A stretch of DNA of 42,129 nt from a virus. A program made the translations under genes and the position numbers. Position 1 is the stretch's first letter. Every line of letters begins with the position of its first letter. The DNA lies in the IMG/VR virus record IMGVR_UViG_3300021467_000012, positions 1-42,129 of that record. One strand, given 5' to 3'. This document shows, in pieces, positions 1-7,937 of this stretch. The notes beneath the pieces are model-generated. The model searched no databases, was not told the DNA's origin, and saw only the letters and a list, made by a program, of their open reading frames with translations.

Positions 1-127
1 ACTTGGTTGATAAGAAGATATTTTTACACTTGTAATTTTAATTGCTTCACTAACCGCACTTTGTGAAGTTTGGTCTGAAGCATAAGTCAAGCACAATAAC
101 AATCCAATCGGAGATGCCTTTGGAATA
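1..127. repeat. Terminal direct repeat, left copy
   Basis: These 127 bases are identical to 42003-42129. An exact overlap of 127, a common assembler k-mer length, is what a circular contig gives when cut open, so I read it as an assembly overlap and not a biological terminal repeat. One copy should be dropped when the genome is closed. Confidence 0.95.
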
Positions 128-177
128 GTAGTTCCTACTGAACCACCACCTTTTGAAATTCTTATATTTGGTCTCAT
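1..177 (-). CDS. 72-aa hypothetical structural protein, 5' part (gene crosses the circle junction)
   Basis: An ATG at 175-177 opens a frame that runs off the left edge and, on the closed circle, continues from 42002 to a TAA at 41961-41963, giving 72 aa. The protein starts MRPNIRISKGGGS, has a hydrophobic patch (IGLLLCLTYAS) and ends with a repeated ITSVKI motif (around residues 48-54 and 66-71). The stop overlaps the start of the long repeat fibre protein by one base (TAATG), so the two are translationally coupled. Lying between fibre-like genes, it is probably a small virion or fibre-associated protein. No family is recognised. The gene is easily missed because the contig break splits it. 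Confidence 0.75.
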   Translation of the reverse strand, partial: MRPNIRISKGGGSVGTTIPKASPIGLLLCLTYASDQTSQSAVSEAIKITSVKISSYQPS

Positions 178-178
178 T

Positions 179-508
179 TTACTTTACCTCAAAACCAATT
201 CCGGTAATAGTAATTTTTCCAGTTTTCTGGGTTTCAATATATGCTTTCTCGTCATAAGTTCCACTTATAACTGGAGTTCTAAAGTTCAAGTTCACCATCC
301 CTGTTCCATTTTTAATTCCTTCAAAAACAACATTACTTCCAAGTTTTACTTGAAAGGTTCCTATATCCTCTCCTATTAATCCAATTATTAAATCAGTAAT
401 AGCCACTCTTCCACTTGCTGAAGGCGTCCAAAAAGCCACCCCTGAAGTAGCATCAGTGCTATCAGCAAACTTATAAACTGGAGTATTTCCTTTAGCAAAG
501 TATTCCAC
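179..508 (-). CDS. Putative fibre/virion beta-structure protein
   Basis: 109 aa, rich in beta-prone Thr, Gly, Val and Ile, with no transmembrane or enzyme motif. Its makeup resembles the last 100 residues of the 794-aa repeat fibre protein two genes downstream, which suggests a small fibre-tip or decoration domain. The start is GTG; no ATG lies nearby in frame. The leader has no SD but carries AAAGGTCGAG about 32 bases upstream, a variant of the AAGGTCGG junction element. It is followed after one base by the 72-aa gene. Confidence 0.7.
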   Translation of the reverse strand: MEYFAKGNTPVYKFADSTDATSGVAFWTPSASGRVAITDLIIGLIGEDIGTFQVKLGSNVVFEGIKNGTGMVNLNFRTPVISGTYDEKAYIETQKTGKITITGIGFEVK

Positions 509-523
509 GATTTTTTATTTTTT

Positions 524-1198
524 TTATTTTTCTCGACCTTTTTCTTTTTGGAGAAAGCCAAAATTGTAATCTTTTCTCATTTTACAAAAGAATTTATCCT
601 CTTTTGTAAGTTTAATCTCATCAATGTTTATTTCTTCAATAATATCCTGAACTCTAAATCTATAAGCATTGTCAAACTCTAAAAACATACAAACCAAATC
701 TCTTAATTGCCTAACCTTCTCCCTTATTTCTGGGTCTTTCTCTCTTTCAATCATTACATTAAAAACCCGGTAAATCTCTCTTACTGCTTTACAATAACGA
801 TGGGGTTTAATCCTAAACCTTTCTATTACCCGATAAAAGGAATACAATAAACTAAAAGCAATTTTCTTTAAAAACCACATAGAAGGTAATAAAGTAGGTA
901 GTTTCCATTTACTCGTTCTGGCAAAGAAATGAATTCTACCTAAAAAATATCTAAATATCTTTTTTAGAATATCCATTTTCTCCACAAACTCCCAAAAAGG
1001 AAAACCACGATAAGGATATTTATATCCCTTCATATACATTAAAACTCCTCCTTCTTGGGGAAATTCTATCTTCTCTATCAAGGTAGTTTCTTTTGTCTCC
1101 TTCGGTGGTTCTTTGGGTATTTCTCGCAATTCATTAACTACTGCATTTAATACAGAGAGATTGTAAAGAAACGCATCTTTAGGACTTTTCTTTTCCAT
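524..1198 (-). CDS. Hypothetical protein, basic and helical
   Basis: 224 aa, unrecognised. It has a Pro/Glu/Lys-rich linker near residues 27-45, a Tyr/Phe/Trp-rich middle (residues 55-125), then charged helices. No signal peptide or clear membrane helix; the aromatic stretch around residues 105-122 is hydrophobic enough to touch a membrane. The start overlaps the stop of the upstream 143-aa gene, so expression is coupled. Its place among fibre-like genes suggests a virion or virion-assembly role (inference only). Confidence 0.65.
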   Translation of the reverse strand: MEKKSPKDAFLYNLSVLNAVVNELREIPKEPPKETKETTLIEKIEFPQEGGVLMYMKGYKYPYRGFPFWEFVEKMDILKKIFRYFLGRIHFFARTSKWKLPTLLPSMWFLKKIAFSLLYSFYRVIERFRIKPHRYCKAVREIYRVFNVMIEREKDPEIREKVRQLRDLVCMFLEFDNAYRFRVQDIIEEINIDEIKLTKEDKFFCKMRKDYNFGFLQKEKGREK

Positions 1199-1629
1199 TA
1201 TACCCTATCAATTACAATGTAGTTGACCTTTCTTGCATCAATACTAATTGCATTACTTGTTAAGTTAGCAAGAGTCAATTGTAAACTTCCAGAACTTGGA
1301 GTCGCAGCAACTATCGCAATACTATCAGATAAATTCTGAGCAAAACAAGCAATCACAAAATCAGTTGCCTTAACATTAGAATCAACAATTGTAGTTTGTT
1401 TTAAACTTCCTGCCGCAATTCCGCTATAACTTACCGCTGCACTGCCGTGAGCACCAACAAAAACATAACCAGAGTCATCAGGTAAAGTATAAGTCCTATT
1501 AGCAGTTAATTTGCCAGGAGTTGCTCTTAAAACCCCTTTATAATTACCTGATTCTACTAAAATAGAACCATCCTTAACATTAACTGCTCTAAAAGACGTA
1601 TAAGGTTGTCCATCATGCCATTTAGCCAT
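1198..1629 (-). CDS. Tail fibre-like structural protein
   Basis: 143 aa, small-residue and beta rich. The segment RTYTLPDDSGYVF (about residues 45-57) matches a motif common in phage tail-fibre repeats (Y-T-x-P-D-x-S-G). No enzyme motif. The start is preceded by AAAAAAACT directly before ATG, the leader type seen at many genes here, with no SD. It is the first gene after the terminator that follows the capsid gene, so its transcription depends on read-through. Confidence 0.7.
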   Translation of the reverse strand: MAKWHDGQPYTSFRAVNVKDGSILVESGNYKGVLRATPGKLTANRTYTLPDDSGYVFVGAHGSAAVSYSGIAAGSLKQTTIVDSNVKATDFVIACFAQNLSDSIAIVAATPSSGSLQLTLANLTSNAISIDARKVNYIVIDRV

Positions 1630-1644
1630 AGTTTTTTTATTTTC

Positions 1645-1703
1645 TTAAAGAAAAGGGCTCTCTTGGGCTCTCCCCGACCATAGGCAACCCACCAGAGAGC
1701 CCT
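1645..1703 (-). terminator. Intrinsic terminator after the major capsid gene
   Basis: AGGGCTCTC at 1654-1662 pairs with GAGAGCCCT at 1695-1703. Read on the minus strand the hairpin is followed by TTTTCTTT. It lies 15 bases past the capsid stop codon, a position where many phages lower expression of downstream genes. A second GGGCTCTC copy inside the loop could form a competing stem. Confidence 0.75.
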
Positions 1704-1718
1704 GCAAGGTTTTAATTA

Positions 1719-2714
1719 TTAGGCAGAATTAGTAGATTTAGAACCTACCCAGTTTCTGGCATCGTTGTGTCCAATGTCAAACATCATCGTTGCCTTATAC
1801 TGGATCTCACCTGTTCTAAAGACAATATTCGGACCTTCTAACTGAATTGGTTGAGATTCCTTGTATTGCAAGCCATACATCAAATTCTTCTTGGAACTAT
1901 CAAACATATACCAGTAATCAGTGTTATTCATCAACCAAGGCAAGGCAATAATCTTGTAAGCAGGAACACCAGAACCTTCTCTATCAGCCGTAGCAGGTTG
2001 CCAACCTTTTCTTATTGCTCCCAAAATCTCAACTGCTCTAAAGTAATTAGAACTTCCTTTAGCAACAACCAATGTATCAAGATTAATATTCATTGGTTTG
2101 CCTTTAGGATTTCTAATCAAACTTGCGGTTCTGTGAGCCGCCTTTAGAGCATCATATTCAAAGTCCATATTGTAAGTCGTTCCATCATAGACGATGTTGT
2201 TCCAGTTGCTTCCACCATCTTCTCTGGTGTGAGAAGAGGAGAACATAGCAACACCATCTCCACCAGTCACATCAACTGTATAATTACCTGCCTCGTCCTC
2301 GGCTGTATAAGAGGTAGCAAAACCATTTTCTAACCTCTCAGCACATCTCAATTCTCTTAAATCTGCACAAGCATTTCTGGCCTCTTGAGTAATTCTCTCA
2401 AGGTGTCTCTTTTTAATGCCAAAAAACCACATTGGCTTAGTCACCGACAAGAGAACACCAAACTGAACCTGAGTATAAGTTTTGTCAAATCCTTGAACGG
2501 GTGATTGAGCCACAATAGCCGCATTCTCAACAATCCTGCCGGCATAACCTAAACCTGAAAGAGAACTGTCTTTCAAGTAATAATCAGTTACGCCTGACTC
2601 TATGTTGTAATAACCAGCAAAATCCCTACTCTCCTTTTCACTTCCTTTTAACCAAAGTTTTTGGATAGAAACATCTACTAAATCTGCAGCATCAGCAATT
2701 GTCAATGGATTCAT
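1719..2714 (-). CDS. Major capsid protein (HK97-fold type)
   Basis: 331 aa, the right size for a processed HK97-like shell subunit, directly after scaffold and decoration genes and before a terminator. The sequence has the usual mix of an N-terminal helical arm, an E-loop-like central region, and a C-terminal half with conserved-looking segments such as NLDTLVVAKGS and KIIALPWL. The ending resembles Mu-type major head subunits. The leader is A/T rich without an SD. Confidence rests on size, position and composition; no diagnostic active site exists for this family. Confidence 0.82.
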   Translation of the reverse strand: MNPLTIADAADLVDVSIQKLWLKGSEKESRDFAGYYNIESGVTDYYLKDSSLSGLGYAGRIVENAAIVAQSPVQGFDKTYTQVQFGVLLSVTKPMWFFGIKKRHLERITQEARNACADLRELRCAERLENGFATSYTAEDEAGNYTVDVTGGDGVAMFSSSHTREDGGSNWNNIVYDGTTYNMDFEYDALKAAHRTASLIRNPKGKPMNINLDTLVVAKGSSNYFRAVEILGAIRKGWQPATADREGSGVPAYKIIALPWLMNNTDYWYMFDSSKKNLMYGLQYKESQPIQLEGPNIVFRTGEIQYKATMMFDIGHNDARNWVGSKSTNSA

Positions 2715-2719
2715 AATTT

Positions 2720-3151
2720 TTAGTCAGATTTAATAAACTTACCAATGAGTTTTTTGTCAGCAGAGGCACCTTTTCTGTAAATAGCCAAAAATACTCCTGT
2801 CGAAGCAGAATCCTCGTAATGAGTGTTATTAACCGTATCGTGATCAGTCAAGGCGTGTCTCTTCAAAAGGTGATAATCATCAGTATTAGCATTACAATCT
2901 GCTTCCCATAATTGTTCCTCAGTAATAGGAATAACCTTCACTTTGCCGTTTGAAGAGATTGAAGAAACAGCAACACCAAACAAGGTTTTAGTGGTAGAAC
3001 TGCTTGTTGCTCTTCTAACTGGAGCACTACCAGCACTACCATCTAAAGTCATATCAACGGCATCACCAATGTTGATGATTGCTGAACCATCAACCTCAAC
3101 AACGGTAGGTTCTACTACACCTCCACCACAACTAACTAACTTAAAAGCCAT
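2720..3151 (-). CDS. Capsid decoration / cement-like protein
   Basis: 143 aa, rich in Val, Ser, Thr and Gly, with a typical small beta-barrel pattern: an N-terminal GGGVVEPTVVEVDGS segment, then INIGDAVDM and KTLFGVAVSSI. This pattern recurs in phage head-stabilising proteins, and the gene sits between scaffold and major capsid as those do. The leader carries AGAGG about 12 bases before ATG. The exact family is not assigned. Confidence 0.7.
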   Translation of the reverse strand: MAFKLVSCGGGVVEPTVVEVDGSAIINIGDAVDMTLDGSAGSAPVRRATSSSTTKTLFGVAVSSISSNGKVKVIPITEEQLWEADCNANTDDYHLLKRHALTDHDTVNNTHYEDSASTGVFLAIYRKGASADKKLIGKFIKSD

Positions 3152-3159
3152 TTTTGATT

Positions 3160-4002
3160 TTAACCTCTACTTTGCTCTAACTCTTTGATTTCTTCTTCGC
3201 TCCAACCACCCCGACGCAATAAATTTTTTTCTTCTTCAGTGAATGGCCGGGAAGAAGAAGAGCGTTGAGCAACCCCTCCACTACCTTTACTGGCTATTTC
3301 AATTTTTCTTTTGGTAGTTTTCAAGTTGCTTCGCTCACTGACGGGAGATTGGATTGCTCGCCTTGCTCTTTCAAGTAATTTACCTATTTCTCGTGGGTTT
3401 TCTGGTTTTCTGTACCATTTCAATTCTTCTTGAAGAGCCATCCAATTTCTATCATCTGGGTCATTTTCTGGTTTAAATTCAGGATATCTTTCAAGAAATT
3501 TGTTTATCTCATCTTGCTCTATTTGTTCATAGAGTTGACGATTTAACTCCTCTCTTGAAACATATCCCTTTGCTTTGAGAATTCTCTCTATTAGGGCTAC
3601 ATCCTCAGGATGTAAGTCCTTTAAATCGTCAATCTCTTTCTGGGTAATTGGCTCTTCTTTTGGTTTTGTCTTTAACTCTCTCCTCGTTGTTCTTAACTCT
3701 CTAATTTCATTCAATAACCTTTCCCTTTCTTTTTTTAAACCTTCAATATCTTCTGGGCGAACTTTCTCCTCGCCAGTATCTTCACCAACTACTTCTTCTT
3801 CAGAGGTTTCTTCTTCAGGAATTTCCTCTTCAGAAGTTTCATCGGCAGGTTTTTCGCCAGTGGAAGATTCTGGCAGAGTTTCCTTCTCTTCTCCTGAAAC
3901 CTCCTCTTCCAAAGATTCAGTTTCAGGTTGTTTTACTTCCTCCTGATTTACTCCATCTTCAGAAGTAAAATCAGGTATATGTCCAATAACTTGTCTTGGC
4001 AT
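3160..4002 (-). CDS. Scaffold-like head assembly protein
   Basis: 280 aa. The first 90 residues are Glu/Ser/Thr-rich and strongly acidic, followed by a coiled coil (about residues 85-125, heavy in Glu, Arg and Leu) and a basic C-terminal tail with a run of serines. Acidic start, coiled coil and basic capsid-binding tail is the usual layout of phage scaffolds, and the position just upstream of the decoration and capsid genes agrees. It has a real SD (AAGGAG, about 9 bases before ATG). A CTCCT in the preceding hairpin could pair with that SD. Confidence 0.72.
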   Translation of the reverse strand: MPRQVIGHIPDFTSEDGVNQEEVKQPETESLEEEVSGEEKETLPESSTGEKPADETSEEEIPEEETSEEEVVGEDTGEEKVRPEDIEGLKKERERLLNEIRELRTTRRELKTKPKEEPITQKEIDDLKDLHPEDVALIERILKAKGYVSREELNRQLYEQIEQDEINKFLERYPEFKPENDPDDRNWMALQEELKWYRKPENPREIGKLLERARRAIQSPVSERSNLKTTKRKIEIASKGSGGVAQRSSSSRPFTEEEKNLLRRGGWSEEEIKELEQSRG

Positions 4003-4048
4003 AGTTTTACTCCTTTTTTAACCCAGCAGGAGACCTGGGATATGCCGA

Positions 4049-4279
4049 CTATACTTTGACTTTTCCAGTATCACTGGAAAGCCATCTCCTTTTTTTGTTT
4101 TTTCTTAATGGTAAATTTTTTCTTTTTGTCTTGGCAAAATCTTCTAACTGATTAGCAGACATTTTTGACTTGTAAATCTTTAAAGCACTTCCTTTCAAAG
4201 AACTAACAGGAATTTCACCTCGCCTGGCTGCTAAAGCCATTGCAAATGCTGATTGTTGAACCTTACTAACACTTGGCAT
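4049..4279 (-). CDS. DUF3008-like small basic protein
   Basis: 76 aa, basic. The order of segments (MPSVSKVQQSAFAMALAARR, then LKGSALKIYKSKMSANQLED, then AKTKRKNLP) matches my memory of the DUF3008-type small phage proteins of unknown function. The C-terminus RRWLSSDTGKVKV is nearly repeated at the end of the upstream neighbour (KKWISTDTGKMKA), which suggests a shared tail signal, perhaps for head incorporation. It lies in the head gene cluster. Confidence 0.7.
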   Translation of the reverse strand: MPSVSKVQQSAFAMALAARRGEIPVSSLKGSALKIYKSKMSANQLEDFAKTKRKNLPLRKNKKRRWLSSDTGKVKV

Positions 4280-4284
4280 AAGTT

Positions 4285-4602
4285 TTATGCTTTCATTTTG
4301 CCTGTATCAGTAGAAATCCATTTTTTCTTCTTTCTTAAACCATCTACCTCAACATATCCAAACTCTCTCTTTAATATCCTTTCTGCCGCAGTAGCAACTT
4401 GAGGATAATTATGTTGCCTTGCTCTTCCTAAAGCCGCTTTCAAAAGTTTTTTACTATACACCCACTTTCCATTCTTGCGTACTTTCACTGGAAATTTCTT
4501 TTCCTTTGGTAATAAAAACACGTGTGAAGGTTTTTTCTCTCTATCTCCGTATGCTACTGCTTTCTCTTTTTCACCAAATTTAAATGGATTTTTCTTCGTC
4601 AT
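4285..4602 (-). CDS. Small basic head-region protein with leaderless promoter
   Basis: 105 aa, basic, with Lys-rich ends and a central segment KKLLKAALGRARQHNYPQV that looks like a helical DNA- or protein-binding unit. I start it at the ATG at 4602, not at an in-frame ATG at 4680, because a TTGACA-17-TATACT promoter lies between them and its start site would fall within about 3 bases of this ATG. Its C-terminal WISTDTGKMKA nearly matches that of the next gene. Function unknown. Confidence 0.7.
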   Translation of the reverse strand: MTKKNPFKFGEKEKAVAYGDREKKPSHVFLLPKEKKFPVKVRKNGKWVYSKKLLKAALGRARQHNYPQVATAAERILKREFGYVEVDGLRKKKKWISTDTGKMKA

Positions 4603-4611
4603 ATTGCTTTT

Positions 4612-4640
4612 AGTATAAATCCAACTGATTTTTTTGTCAA
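4612..4640 (-). promoter_or_regulatory. Sigma70-type promoter, leaderless
   Basis: TTGACA at 4640-4635 and TATACT at 4617-4612, spaced by 17 bases, read on the minus strand. The predicted start falls about 3 bases before the ATG at 4602. This is an internal promoter that would boost scaffold, decoration and capsid expression from within the long leftward operon. Confidence 0.75.
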
Positions 4641-4657
4641 GCAAGTCGGACGCTTGA

Positions 4658-5140
4658 TTAGTGAGGAATGGCTGCATCACTCTTTATTTTTGCTTTTATT
4701 TCAGAATTAAAATTATTATACACTGTTTCTGCCCATTGCCTGATTCCATTTACTCCATCAGCAATTGAAATAACTTTGCTTCTCAAGTCAACTTTCTTAA
4801 CTTCCTTTTCTTTTTCACTCATATTTGAATACTCTTCTGGGACTACAATCGTAAAAAGAAACTCTGGCCTATCCTTAAAATACTCTACTTCTACACCAAA
4901 CTTTTTATTCAACACTGAATGAACTATCTCTACCCATTCAGGTGGCACAAACGACTTTGAACCTTCTACTTGTTCTGTTTTTTCTTCTTCTTTTTTAACT
5001 TCCTGCTTGGCTTCTTCTTTTTTAACTATTTCTTCTTTAACTAAACCAACCAACTCTTTAAACATTTCTTGAGTTTTCTTAATTTCCTGTCTCAATTCGT
5101 CAATTTCTTTTTTTGTATTATCTTTTTCTTTTTTCTTCAT
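4658..5140 (-). CDS. Coiled-coil hypothetical head-region protein
   Basis: 160 aa. Residues 1-65 are a Lys/Glu coiled coil; residues 70-150 form a separate domain with hydrophobic strands and helices (VPPEWVEIVHSVL, FLFTIVVPEEY). No known motif. Its start overlaps the stop of the upstream gene (ATGA type), so the pair is coupled. The position between portal and scaffold suggests a minor head or assembly factor. Confidence 0.65.
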   Translation of the reverse strand: MKKKEKDNTKKEIDELRQEIKKTQEMFKELVGLVKEEIVKKEEAKQEVKKEEEKTEQVEGSKSFVPPEWVEIVHSVLNKKFGVEVEYFKDRPEFLFTIVVPEEYSNMSEKEKEVKKVDLRSKVISIADGVNGIRQWAETVYNNFNSEIKAKIKSDAAIPH

Positions 5141-5568
5141 CGTGGTATTAAGAAATTTTTAAAATCACCATCTTTTTCGACCTTGAGAGATTTATTTGGT
5201 TTCTTTTTTAGTTCAGCAATTACTTCTTCTGAAACTGCTGGCAAAGTAATATCAACTGGCACTTTAATAATATCACCTGCTCTCATATCCTTTTTAACTT
5301 GAACCCACAAGGTTGTTCGGTAATGTCTAACTTTAGTTATCTTTTGTGGAATCATCTTTCTTTGCTCTTCTGGACGTCCAATAATAAACAGCAACCCCAG
5401 CAACTCCTCTTTCTTTACTAAAGCCGTTTCTCCGTTTGGAAAAGTGAATTTCAAAACCTTACACTCGTTAATAGATTCGTTCTTCTCGTCCCAATTAACT
5501 TCAACAAAAAAATCTTTTCTGGCTGCATTTAAATCTCTAAGACGAAATTTTTGATATTCCTCTAACAT
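5137..5568 (-). CDS. Hypothetical head-region protein
   Basis: 143 aa, mixed alpha/beta with a beta-rich middle (KVLKFTFPNGETALVKKEEL) and a proline-containing tail. No family recognised. It overlaps the small membrane protein upstream by 32 bases and the coiled-coil gene downstream by 4, which fits a tightly packed head operon. Confidence 0.6.
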   Translation of the reverse strand: MLEEYQKFRLRDLNAARKDFFVEVNWDEKNESINECKVLKFTFPNGETALVKKEELLGLLFIIGRPEEQRKMIPQKITKVRHYRTTLWVQVKKDMRAGDIIKVPVDITLPAVSEEVIAELKKKPNKSLKVEKDGDFKNFLIPR

Positions 5569-5653
5569 AATAAAGAAAAATAATTAAACCGACTATCATT
5601 AAGACAACCTTGACAATTTGAATAAAAATGTCAAATTTATCTTTCTTACTCAT
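5537..5653 (-). CDS. 38-aa single-pass membrane protein
   Basis: MSKKDKFDIF start, then a strongly hydrophobic stretch (IVKVVLMIVGLIIFLYYV, about residues 13-30) and a short basic tail: one membrane helix with a cytoplasmic-in charge pattern. The ATG overlaps the TGA of the upstream 72-aa gene, and the end overlaps the next gene by 32 bases, both typical of real coupled phage genes. It could be a holin-like or envelope-acting peptide; there is no direct evidence for either. Confidence 0.6.
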   Translation of the reverse strand: MSKKDKFDIFIQIVKVVLMIVGLIIFLYYVRGISKISS

Positions 5654-5868
5654 TGTTTAATTAACTCATTTAAAAACTCTTTAATTCCTTCAATTTTACC
5701 TTCGGCTATTAAAAAACATTTTAAAGTTTCCCACTGGCTATTTTTACTACCAAGCGTTGCTCTTACTTTTTCTATGTATAAATCTCTTGCCCTCTCTAAC
5801 GACTTCCACTGAGGACTTCTTACTAAATATCTAATTTGTTGTTTTTCTAAATCAGTTAAATCTTTCAT
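5650..5868 (-). CDS. Small helical protein next to portal
   Basis: 72 aa, helical and charged, with conserved-looking segments PQWKSLERARDLYIEK and WETLKCFLIAEGKI. Proteins of this size and makeup often follow portal genes in tailed phages, with no known role. It overlaps the portal stop by one base and the 38-aa membrane gene by four. Confidence 0.65.
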   Translation of the reverse strand: MKDLTDLEKQQIRYLVRSPQWKSLERARDLYIEKVRATLGSKNSQWETLKCFLIAEGKIEGIKEFLNELIKQ

Positions 5869-7937
5869 TATCTAAAAGGAATTGCTTCTTTAATTTGGCT
5901 GGCTAATTTTTGAATAACATTTCTTGGTTTACTTTCTAATTCGGTTGTTGGCACAACCTTTTCTGGTCTTAAAGGAGAAGTTTGAGGAGGTTGAACCGGT
6001 TTCACTAAAGGAGTTCTAATTGTTTCTTTGGTTAACCAGCCATCTGGCAACCAATCCTTTGGATCTTTATCATAAATCCTCAAAAGATTTTTAATTACCT
6101 TACCATAAGTTGTATTATTCAAATTAACTTCTCCACCTGCTTGCTGAATAAGAAGAATTTCCTGATTAACTCTTTCTAATAACGGCGATAAGAGATTTAT
6201 CATCTCTAAATCCATTGCTTTTTGTAATTCTTTGCTAACACTTAAAATTGACTGGGCTTTGACTTTAATTATTCCTTCCCATCTCAAACCACTTGGTTTA
6301 ATTCTGAAAAATCTCGTCTCTTCGCTTTCTATAAAGTTTCCTTGCTCATCTTTTTCTAAATTCATTGGAAATTCCCGATAAACCTTAGCATAAAAGTTTC
6401 CTTCCTCGTCATATTCGTATAACTCCGGATCTGATTGAATTTCTTGTAAATAAGCATTTATTCTCTCTCTATCTGTTATTCTGTAAACCTCAGGAATGGA
6501 ATATAACATCTGCATTAACGAAATCGTAATATAACCATCTTCATCTAAAGCATCAGCAATATTTTCTAATGGAGTTTTTAATCTTTTAAGGGCTGCCTCT
6601 TTTGCTTGGGCTATTTCAAAAGCAGTTTTTCCTGTAATCTCGCCTAATAAAGGAGCAGTCACTCCTGAAGTATTTTCTATATCTTTTTTAAACATTTCTA
6701 TTCCTGCCCACGCTTCTGCTCCTGGTCCTGGCACTTCAAGCCATTTAACATTACTCGGATCTAATACTTGTCTTCCTTTTCCCGGCTCAATTGCTATTTC
6801 TCCTCCTTCTGTTAACTCTGAAGTTCCTGTATAGAAAAACATCTTATAAATTGCTAAAGTCAACTGATCAATCGTCATATTTCTTATCCTATCAAGTAAT
6901 TTTTGGTCTTCTCTAATTGCCTCGTAAATCCCAATTCCATAAGGACAGGTAGCACTTCTTAAAGTCCAATAAGTTTGCCAGCAAGATAGCCTCTTTCTTC
7001 CTTCACTATCAGAAATAGGCAAGGGTTCAATAATAACTGGAATTCCATTAGCAATTACCATATACACATCTTTAATTCTATTCTCGTAAAAATAAACCTC
7101 TACTAAATCTTTTTCTTGGAATTTTCTCTTAATTCCTACATTTAGTTTATCTTCAACTTCTCCTCCTTTCTGAACATATTTTGCCAACCTGTAATTCCCA
7201 AATTCCTCTTGAAAAACATCCCAAGAATAAACCTTCCGCCACGCCCAATCTCTCATTGTTTCTGGTTGGTTTGGTAAAGTCATATCATCTATCCAAGCAT
7301 TCCAAGGATCAAGGTTTTCTCTAAAAACATCATTGTATTCCACAACCTCTTTTTCCTCGTAAATTGATTTTTCTGGCTCTTCTTCGTTATAATCCACCAA
7401 AACCTTAACCTTCCTTTTAACTAATTTAGGATAAGTTCTGGCAATTGCCCAGCCATATTTAGCCAAATTGTAGACAAATAATTTTAGTTGCTGTTTACTT
7501 TTAGCAATTTCCCAGTTTCTTTGATAAAGAGTTTTCATCAAAAGAGTAGTTTGTTCGTATTGTTTACTACCAGGAGTAAAAATACCTTCTGGGTTTCTAT
7601 CAATCAAAATTGAAAGGGCTGTTTGAATTTTAATATAAGGATTTGGCTGTGAAGCATCGGATTGCCAATCACCCGACTTTTCTAAAATCGTTGGCACTCC
7701 ACGCCATCCTTTCTCTTCATCTGTATAGATAACCTTTTTTCCTTTTGTTCTTAATTTGTGGGGAATATAATTCTTATCTGCTTCAGCCCACAGATTTTCT
7801 AAATTGAGACCATAAATATTTTTTCTAACTTCCTTTAAATCTTCAATTCTATTTTTAACATCTTGAAAAAGTTGGTATTTTTCTTTGCCTAAAAGTTTTT
7901 CTAAATTTGGTTTTGGTTTTGGTTTTATCTCATTCAT
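5868..7937 (-). CDS. Portal protein
   Basis: 689 aa, the size of podovirus-type portals. It has an N-terminal helical part, a wing-like middle with segments such as LDPWNAWIDDMTLPNQP, and a crown/stem region with GEITGKTAFEIAQAKEA (about residues 430-450), similar to portal stem helices. The tail is Pro-rich. The portal forms the 12-fold ring through which DNA enters and leaves. Here it is separated from large terminase by an eight-gene sugar cluster, an unusual break in a normally adjacent pair. Its start overlaps the last glycosyltransferase by 4 bases. Confidence 0.88.
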   Translation of the reverse strand: MNEIKPKPKPNLEKLLGKEKYQLFQDVKNRIEDLKEVRKNIYGLNLENLWAEADKNYIPHKLRTKGKKVIYTDEEKGWRGVPTILEKSGDWQSDASQPNPYIKIQTALSILIDRNPEGIFTPGSKQYEQTTLLMKTLYQRNWEIAKSKQQLKLFVYNLAKYGWAIARTYPKLVKRKVKVLVDYNEEEPEKSIYEEKEVVEYNDVFRENLDPWNAWIDDMTLPNQPETMRDWAWRKVYSWDVFQEEFGNYRLAKYVQKGGEVEDKLNVGIKRKFQEKDLVEVYFYENRIKDVYMVIANGIPVIIEPLPISDSEGRKRLSCWQTYWTLRSATCPYGIGIYEAIREDQKLLDRIRNMTIDQLTLAIYKMFFYTGTSELTEGGEIAIEPGKGRQVLDPSNVKWLEVPGPGAEAWAGIEMFKKDIENTSGVTAPLLGEITGKTAFEIAQAKEAALKRLKTPLENIADALDEDGYITISLMQMLYSIPEVYRITDRERINAYLQEIQSDPELYEYDEEGNFYAKVYREFPMNLEKDEQGNFIESEETRFFRIKPSGLRWEGIIKVKAQSILSVSKELQKAMDLEMINLLSPLLERVNQEILLIQQAGGEVNLNNTTYGKVIKNLLRIYDKDPKDWLPDGWLTKETIRTPLVKPVQPPQTSPLRPEKVVPTTELESKPRNVIQKLASQIKEAIPFR

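Noticed and set aside
4603-4680. N-terminal extension of the 105-aa head-region protein to an ATG at 4680
   Set aside because: It contains a TTGACA-17-TATACT promoter and overlaps the upstream coding end by 23 bases; the ATG at 4602 fits better.
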